64,000 nt of DNA from Byssochlamys sp. IMV 00236 (Eukaryota > Ascomycota > Eurotiomycetes > Eurotiales > Thermoascaceae). Shown here piece by piece: positions 57,653 through 64,000 of this stretch. Numbering within the stretch: the first letter of the stretch is position 1; the number at the start of each line of letters is the position of its first letter. The notes under the pieces were generated by a model. It had not been told where the DNA came from. It was given only the letters and a program-made list of their open reading frames with translations, and made no database searches. The stretch lies in NCBI GenBank assembly GCA_001931875.2, contig MSJH02000520.1, forward strand, positions 1-64,000. The letters are read 5' to 3'. A program made the position numbers and the translations under genes.

Positions 57653-58183
57653 TTATTCGACCCTGGAAGGTCCATGAGACGACCTAACATCAGGAGTCCC
57701 AGCAAAAACAGACGGAAGACGATTACCGCACGAGCATTCGAAAAGGAGCTTAACCGAAGGAAGGCCTTTGAGTTTCGAATAAACAGCATACGAGCCCTGA
57801 AGGACAAAACCAAAACCCATCGAGCTAGTCCTGTAGACTGCATCTAATGTAAGCGCAGCATTTGGACCCAACGAATCTTGATCCGAAAAGTCCTTATCTA
57901 CTTCGATGCCAAATACGGCACGAAGTACAGGGTCGGCAGGACACGCTTTTGGAGCTGATGATCCGGGAAAAGAGAGACATGCAGATGTTTTGCAACGCGT
58001 CCTCGGCTTCACTATAGAGATGTTGGCGCTCGTTGTCATTAAGTAGCCGATGGCTTCACATTGCTCACCAGAAATCGACAACGATCGCAAGGCGAAGGGC
58101 CAAATGCACTTATCGGCTAAAGAAACCGATCCAACTGCCCAATGTCCCTCCGATCCGTATCTTTTTGTTGCCCCTGCGTCCAC
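57653..58183 (-). other. open frame upstream of SNF2 fragment E, possible N-terminal region
   Basis: A 176-codon frame (for example SLADKCIWPFALRSLSISGE and VFGIEVDKDFSDQDSLGPNA) directly upstream of the Q-motif piece and on the same strand. No family recognised; it may be the N-terminal part of the same broken gene. Confidence 0.3.
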
Positions 58184-58570
58184 GGCAGCCCTTCCGCGAC
58201 GCTGAAGGCTCCGAAAGGCCCCGTGCTAATTATTGCCCCAAGCATGACTTTGGCACAGAATTGGGAGATGCAGTGGAATTTACATGTCGATGGTAGCCAT
58301 CCGCGAACTGGAATAGTACTGGTCAAAGGGTACGGCATATCCAGTGCCGTCTGGAAATGGCGCGGTGGCAGGTGAATAATCACCACTCATGATCGAACAT
58401 TCCGCGAATCATAACGACGTATAAAACAGCGTTCAATCGTTTTGCTAGTTCGGAGATTTCTGCCTGCTTGACAGTCCGACGGCCCGCTAGCGATTTGTAC
58501 ATGCTGGAGAATCAGGAGTTGAATAAGCATCGTCCCCGTCACAACCTTGTTATAGCAGAAGATGTACTCA
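58160..58570 (+). pseudogene. SNF2-like ATPase fragment F (motifs Ia-II), opposite orientation
   Basis: Frame 58200-58375 reads KAPKGPVLIIAPSMTLAQNW, EMQWNLHVDG, TGIVLVKGYGISSAVWKW, the motif Ia-Ib region of SNF2 proteins. After a stop and a shift, RIITTYKTAFNRFASSE and HNLVIAEDVLTQRY follow; the latter stands where motif II (DEAH/DEGH) belongs and is degenerate. Motif I is absent upstream. Orientation is opposite to fragment E. Confidence 0.65.
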
Positions 58571-61500
58571 CCCAGAGATACGTATAAATGGCACCGCTAG
58601 CAACCGGTTGCTCACATGCCGATCTCTTCTCATCATCAGGACGGGTATATATTATACCATTCCAATGTCACAGTTTGAAAGTAAGGCATGGCGGCCGAGT
58701 TGGGAAGAACAAAATTTCAACAACGACAACCGCTTCATTGCTGAACGACAGAGATCTGGTATAAGAAAGATGTGCCAAAGATCATTTTGGAGGCAGCAAA
58801 AAAGGATAACGCTGGCAACCGGAGGAACTCTGTTAAGAGACCTTGTGGAGGCAAAAAAAGATATGGGTGACCATCGGGAGTAGATTTTGTTGTGAAGGCC
58901 ACATATACAGTCCGGAGAGTTGTATAATATCAAGTAGCCTGTGCTGAGTGTAATAATGCCGTAGTCTGCTATCAACATAGAACCGCTGAGCTTCATGGCA
59001 TTCAAACCAAGCACTTTCCAGCAACTTTGCTGACAGATGGTGTGTTTTGATCATCTCGATATAGTGTAAGAAGTAAGTGTATCGTACCGCGCTATATAGT
59101 ATAACATGACTATAATGGATCAATAAAGAAGAGAATATGGGATCAGGGATTGTATGATCGAAATTGAAAGTTCAAGATGGAGAGCCAGGTGCGGATATTT
59201 ATACCCCAAGGAAAGCATGGAAATGAAGAGGGAGTTGAGGGGTTATGACATTCATACTCTTGACTCAGAGGGTTGAATATGTGATGGGATGGAGATGAAT
59301 GTGGTTGGATGAAGTCCCATAGCGGCCTTCACCTACATTTTGTGGTAGAGTGTCGAATATTGAATTGCACGGAAGCATAGTTTGATTTGAACCACCCTGT
59401 AATGAATTGCGAGCTGACGTCTGGGAATTTGAACCCATATTTGACTCCTACCGCATACAAAGAATCTGGATCCTAGTGATCTAGTACGTTCTATCTTGGA
59501 ATCAGGATAGCAAACAACCTGCTGCAAACGGATGATTGACAGATCACCTGGACGTGCGCTTTGTGCGCTGACATAGAGCGGATAACATAGAAGTTCTGTT
59601 TATCCTGTAGAACAAGTAACTGTAGACTAGACGTGAATAAGAAAGTTGATTTGGGTATAATGAGATCCCGTAAAAGCCATGGAATGTTTGTTGATATGCG
59701 CCTCGAAAGACGGCACTGCCAAAAACTGGATGGAGAAGTTCTCAGTGGCTTTTTGACAGCAGCTAATAATTGTAGTCTTATTCTTGCAACTGTCCACATC
59801 CACATGCTTCCCAGTATGGTCTAACTGAGTTACTGAATAGACCACCAAAAAGGGCAGTTCTCGAACCGGTATTCCCTCCGATATTCCTGAACAGAAGAGA
59901 AGAGACCTATGCTAGAGTCGACCGGCTGCATAAGTCCCATGCATTATTGGGCGCCATAAAAGAGGCTAGTCTGGGCCCGACAATTTCGGCGAAACCTGCA
60001 GCTATCTGTGCTTTCGTCCGAGTCTATGCTTAATTCCCTCGCCTTCTCCTCGGAGTCTTTTGCCATAAGAGGTATGGTGACTACTGGTACGCTCCGACTA
60101 TGGCCTACGAGTCAGGATTCCAACGGCCGACGTGATCAGTCATCGCAGAGATCATGATAATAAAAATATCCTGCGTATGCTCCATCGAGTCTAGCCGTGA
60201 CAGAAACAGAAATGTAGAACGATGCATGGCGCAGATAATAATAATCAATAGCAGGCTTCTTGGGTACCCATGGCACCTTTGTTGGGCATGGTGTAAAGAT
60301 TGGTGGGCTCCCAATAGATCAAACATGCTGCCTGATGCATCATCATTATTATTATTGTTATTCTGCCAGGCTAACTATCGTTTCTTACCATAGATAACTA
60401 ATAATGGGTGTACTTTTGTCCCAACGGGGTACCGCATCCTTAGGTCAAGTTGCAACGAGAGACACCAGTCGGGAGCGCCCAAGTGGAGCGTCGCAATAAG
60501 GAAATCTTCCAACACACCTACCTCCAGCACAATAGAATAATGATTGAGCGTCGCTATTATTGTATCGCTAAGTTGGCGAGCCGCGCAAACGATGTGCTGC
60601 TACTGAGAGTCTGAGTCAGACCCCGCACTCTGCCCGGTTGCAAGCTTGGATGACCCTCGAGGAAGATACTGCCAGAACTAAACAAGCGACACCTGCGCAT
60701 TCCTTTCTAGACGCATAGCTGGACTGACTGATCCCAACTGCAGGACTTGCCGATGAGAGTCACACACCGCTTCCCCAGCTGCGGAGAAACAGCATTCAGA
60801 ATCTGCAGGCTCGAACCATGGGAGCAGAAGGCTGATTAAGCGCAGTCGAGCTGAGCGGCCTGTCGCGACTGGGCTATTCGTATCCTTCTTTTTTTTTTGC
60901 CTTCTTCATTCACCCAAGCGGAAAGCAATACTCCGTAGTGAAAGAACATCGGGGATTGTGCGTCGGACCTCCGGTCATGACATCAGCGGCCCGTCCTGGG
61001 GTTTTGCGCAGCAGACGGAACATTCCGAAATAATAATAATGGCTGGTGGAAATTTGAAACAGAGGGCAAACCGTTCTTCCATTGCTGGCGGCACAAGCAC
61101 GCGGGAGATCGTATAGTATATTGGTCTTATTCGGGCCTGATGAGCCGCGAAGGCTCAGTGAGGCCTCTGCTCTGGTCAAACGTTGGGTTCCCCCTTTGAG
61201 AACGGCTCATGCGGATTGTTATTGTTAGTCGATTGCATTTTTCCCGATTTAGAGTCCTGTCTGTGCGTATCACATTTAGTTAGCTCTGCACTGGTTGAGT
61301 AATAATTCAGGGGCATGAGGAACAGACCGCGTGTGCCAGCTGCAGAACCATCAGAACAAGTAAGAAGAAGAAGAATAATAATAATAATATCAGGTAATAA
61401 CTATGGTAGAGAGAGGAACTTTGTACATATGAGTACCATACCGGTAGTTCATCATGGATAGATTTCCCGGTTAGGCTGTTCATCGAACGGTTCGAAGCGT

Positions 61501-62682
61501 TCTCGACCGTCGCGAGCGGAGCGTAGTTTAAGCCTCTAGTGGCGTTCACCCGCCGTCCTTCCTTTCTTTTCTCCCCCCTCTCAGTGTTAGAGTTCCAATG
61601 GCAATAAGGCTGATAGTCAGATCCCCACTGGCCGTGATATGTTGACGGGTTTGGTCACTTGGATGTAGGTTTGCGCGACAAGACGCAGGAACGGCTAGCA
61701 GGACCGGACCAAGAACGTCTGGAGCAGGCAGAGAGAAGAAGAATAATATCCGAGAGGCTTCTATAGAAAAAAGAAGAAGGGCGATCGCATCGCCAAGCAG
61801 CGGGATCGCCGTTCGCCTTTCGATCTTAGTTTCTTTGGCAGCTGGCACTGTTTCTCGGGTCTATTTCCCCCTCGTTCGCACTAAAATCCGCCGCGACTGG
61901 TGCTGCCCCCTCCCGGAGACTTGGGTAAGCTGTCAACCTCCCGTAACTAACTGATGCGCTTCGCTTCGTACAGCCAAAAACCTTTTTCCAACCACTCTTC
62001 TCTCCTCTCCTCTCCTCTCCTCCTTTCTCTTTACTCGTTCTGGTTCTTTTTTATTTTTCTTTTTTTATTTTTCGTCTACTTTTCCCCCTTCTCGATCGCC
62101 AGAGCGGCCATCTCACCACCTCTCCGCTCCACAACCGTGCATACCAAATCGCCTGGCGGATCCTGACTCGAGCGCAATCTCCGGCCATTCCAGACAAGGG
62201 CACACCGCTTTCGCCCAGTTTGACCGTTCGTCCTTGAGACTATCCAGTCTGTCCCATTGGTCCGAAACGACTTACAGCGCTGCTCGCGATTGTTCCTGAA
62301 GATCGCTGGCAATTCTCTCGTGGCGGACTTTTTCCAGACCTCTGAATACTTCTCCTGTACCGGCGGAAACTTTCCCGGAACGGAAAGCCAAGACCACCAG
62401 AACCTCCTCGATTCCCATACTTTTGATTTATACTGTCGTCGCATTGGCACGTATCACTGTGCTGGACAAGCATCACGGAATTCGCGCTCGATCTCTGTTC
62501 GTCTGCTTGATCTCTTTCACGGAACGATCTTCGCCTTATCTGTGTTGATTGCCACACAGACCACATTCGTTGCGACCCGATAGATATGACGCACGTCGAC
62601 TGTGTCCTCCTCTAAACAGATTACTGCGCATATTGTTTTCCCCCCATGACACGTCTGGGACTACAACATCAATATACCCGCA
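58571..62682. other. 4 kb without recognisable gene; 5' leader of the last gene at its end
   Basis: Only short frames. Simple repeats: (TAA/AAT)n near 61374-61388 and a TCTCC repeat at 62001-62024. From about 61960 the sequence is pyrimidine-rich, as expected for a promoter and long leader of the transcription-factor gene at 62683. Confidence 0.5.
62001..62024 (+). repeat. TCTCC pentanucleotide repeat
   Basis: Four full units of TCTCC plus a partial unit within a CT-rich tract about 660 bases upstream of the transcription-factor ATG. CT tracts are common near fungal transcription starts. Confidence 0.85.
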
Positions 62683-64000
62683 ATGGCTTCCCAACCCAGC
62701 TCGGTACATTCGTCCGCCGGCGAGAATGAGGACGACCCGACTGCGATATCAGAATACCACGTCCAGGATGATGGCGACACCAGTCCTGCCCAGGACTCCT
62801 TGGGAAAGGACGAGTCCGCTCTAGGGTCACAGCAGAAACAGGCTCATCCGATGCAGAAAAGAAGAAGAGTAACGCGGGCTTGTGACGAATGTCGCCGGAA
62901 AAAGATCAAATGCGATGGCAAACAGCCATGTACGCATTGCACTGTTTACAGCTATGGTAAGTGGTTCGAAACGGTGTGAGGAGGAACTGACAACGAATTC
63001 TGACGACTGTTTGTCTTTCATAGAGTGCACATATGATCAACCATCGAATCGTCGGCGCAACCCCGCCCCGCAGTATATCGAGGCACTGGAGAGCCGTCTC
63101 CACAAAGCGGAGGCTCTGCTTCGAGTTGTCTTGCCTGATCTCAACCTAGATGACCCGCGGTTCGATGTGCACGCTGCAGAGCAGGTGCTGGCCGCCGTGA
63201 AGAAGGAAAAGGCTGGTCTACCCAAGCCACCCTCCACGTCCACGAGTCAGCCAGAACCCGCTACCGACAACGGAGATGAGTCTTTGCTCGAGACGATGGT
63301 AGAGAACTCTGGTTGTCTAGACCTTGACGACCAGGGCCATTGGGATTATCACGGACATTCATCCGGTATCATCTTCATGCAGCGGCTTCGTAAACAATTA
63401 GGAAACTCCGTCGTCCCTGAACTAAAACCGTCACCGAAAACTCGCCCGATATCGCATTATCTCGAAAGCCCTAAATCAGCATCAGCGTCGGAGTCGCCGC
63501 ACGATGCCAATCTACCCCCTACACAAGATCTCCCACCTAAAGCGGTCGCGCGGAAACTCTGCCATAATGCCTTCTACGACGCCTGTGCCCTAATGCGCTT
63601 TGTACATGAACCTTCATTCTATGCCACGTTTGACCGTATTTATGATACCCCGCCGGAGCAATTCACCAACGAGGAACATGCATTCTTACCCCTGCTTTAC
63701 ATTGTTCTTTCAGTCGGTTGTCTCTTTTCGAATGACCTGGACAGCACTCTGGACATAGCAGGCTATGAGAGTGCTATTGGCCAAGGGTGAGTTTGTGTGC
63801 TTTCTCCTGTCCTGACGCGCTACGATGAACTAACTCTTGTAGGTTCCAATACTGGAAAGCCGGACGTCAGTTGATAGACATCACGGACTGTCGCGATCTC
63901 ACTTCACTGCAAGCAATCTGCTTCATGGTTCTTTTCCTGCAGTCTTCAGCCAAGTTGAGCACATGCTACTCGTACGTTGGCATTGCTCTGCGTGCTGCGT
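62683..64000 (+). CDS. Zn2Cys6 transcription factor with fungal-specific domain (3' end outside window)
   Basis: Exons 62683-62956, 63024-63786 and 63843 onward; introns of 67 and 56 bases (GTAAGT...CATAG, GTGAGT...TGTAG). Splicing 1 completes the zinc cluster [28 protein letters not shown] with spacing C-x2-C-x6-C-x5-C-x2-C-x6-C at about residues 67-94. Then a linker and coiled-coil-like [20 protein letters not shown] used for dimerisation, an acidic Ser/Pro-rich spacer, and the start of the fungal-specific domain: [78 protein letters not shown]. At least 390 residues are encoded in the window. Nuclear regulator; regulated pathway unknown. A read-through frame in intron 1 stops quickly. Confidence 0.9.

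Noticed and set aside
61374..61390. AAT microsatellite as a regulatory element
   Set aside because: Simple repeat without context supporting a function.

Overview
The window looks like nuclear DNA of a filamentous ascomycete, most likely a Eurotiales (Aspergillus/Penicillium type) fungus. The evidence is short GT-AG introns of about 40-140 bases, divergent and convergent single-gene spacing, a Pol III tRNA, an AzgA-type purine permease, Zn2Cys6 regulators and fungal Ty3/gypsy debris. Species cannot be fixed from the sequence alone. All exon models were built by hand from splice signals, reading-frame continuity and protein-family resemblance; no database search was run.

Positions 1-32 kb are mostly housekeeping genes: RNA polymerase III subunit RPC11 (-, partial), a small ankyrin protein (+), the SMC5/6 subunit Nse3 (-), tRNA-Gly(GCC) (+), a decayed patch (gypsy integrase remnant, a duplicated unknown gene, a GIY-YIG-like relic; 5.5-8.4 kb), methylthioadenosine phosphorylase (+) facing an AzgA-like purine transporter (-), the plasma-membrane PI4-kinase scaffold Efr3 (-), Mediator subunit Med31 (-), a 723-bp MITE with a TA target duplication, the morphogenesis protein Pal1 (+), a probable RecA/Rad51-like protein (+), and a COMPASS-type PHD protein with an N-terminal aminoglycoside-phosphotransferase-like pseudokinase domain (-).

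Positions 33-41 kb are accessory: an unknown 298-residue protein with a possible PD-(D/E)XK look, a gene-poor AT-rich stretch holding a 24-bp tandem repeat and a 190-nt imperfect palindrome, and a divergent pair made of an MFS transporter (-, intron interrupted by a 20-N gap) and a Zn2Cys6 regulator (+) that share a promoter with a CGG/CCG palindrome.

Positions 42-59 kb are a gene graveyard. At least three pieces of one DNA2/UPF1-like superfamily-1 helicase family and three pieces of SNF2-like ATPases lie in both orientations with stops and frameshifts, mixed with gypsy remnants. Two apparently intact multi-exon genes sit among them: an unknown 313-residue protein and an SRPK-like protein kinase of 441 residues. 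From 59 to 62.6 kb I see no gene; the window ends inside a Zn2Cys6 transcription factor (+).

Possible functional links: MTAP releases adenine while AzgA imports purines; the MFS/Zn2Cys6 pair looks like a transporter with its own regulator; Nse3 and the RecA-like protein both belong to DNA repair but are far apart. No complete new multi-gene system is proven. The best candidates for something undescribed are the helicase-rich accessory block with its two surviving genes, the pseudokinase-PHD fusion and the long palindrome.
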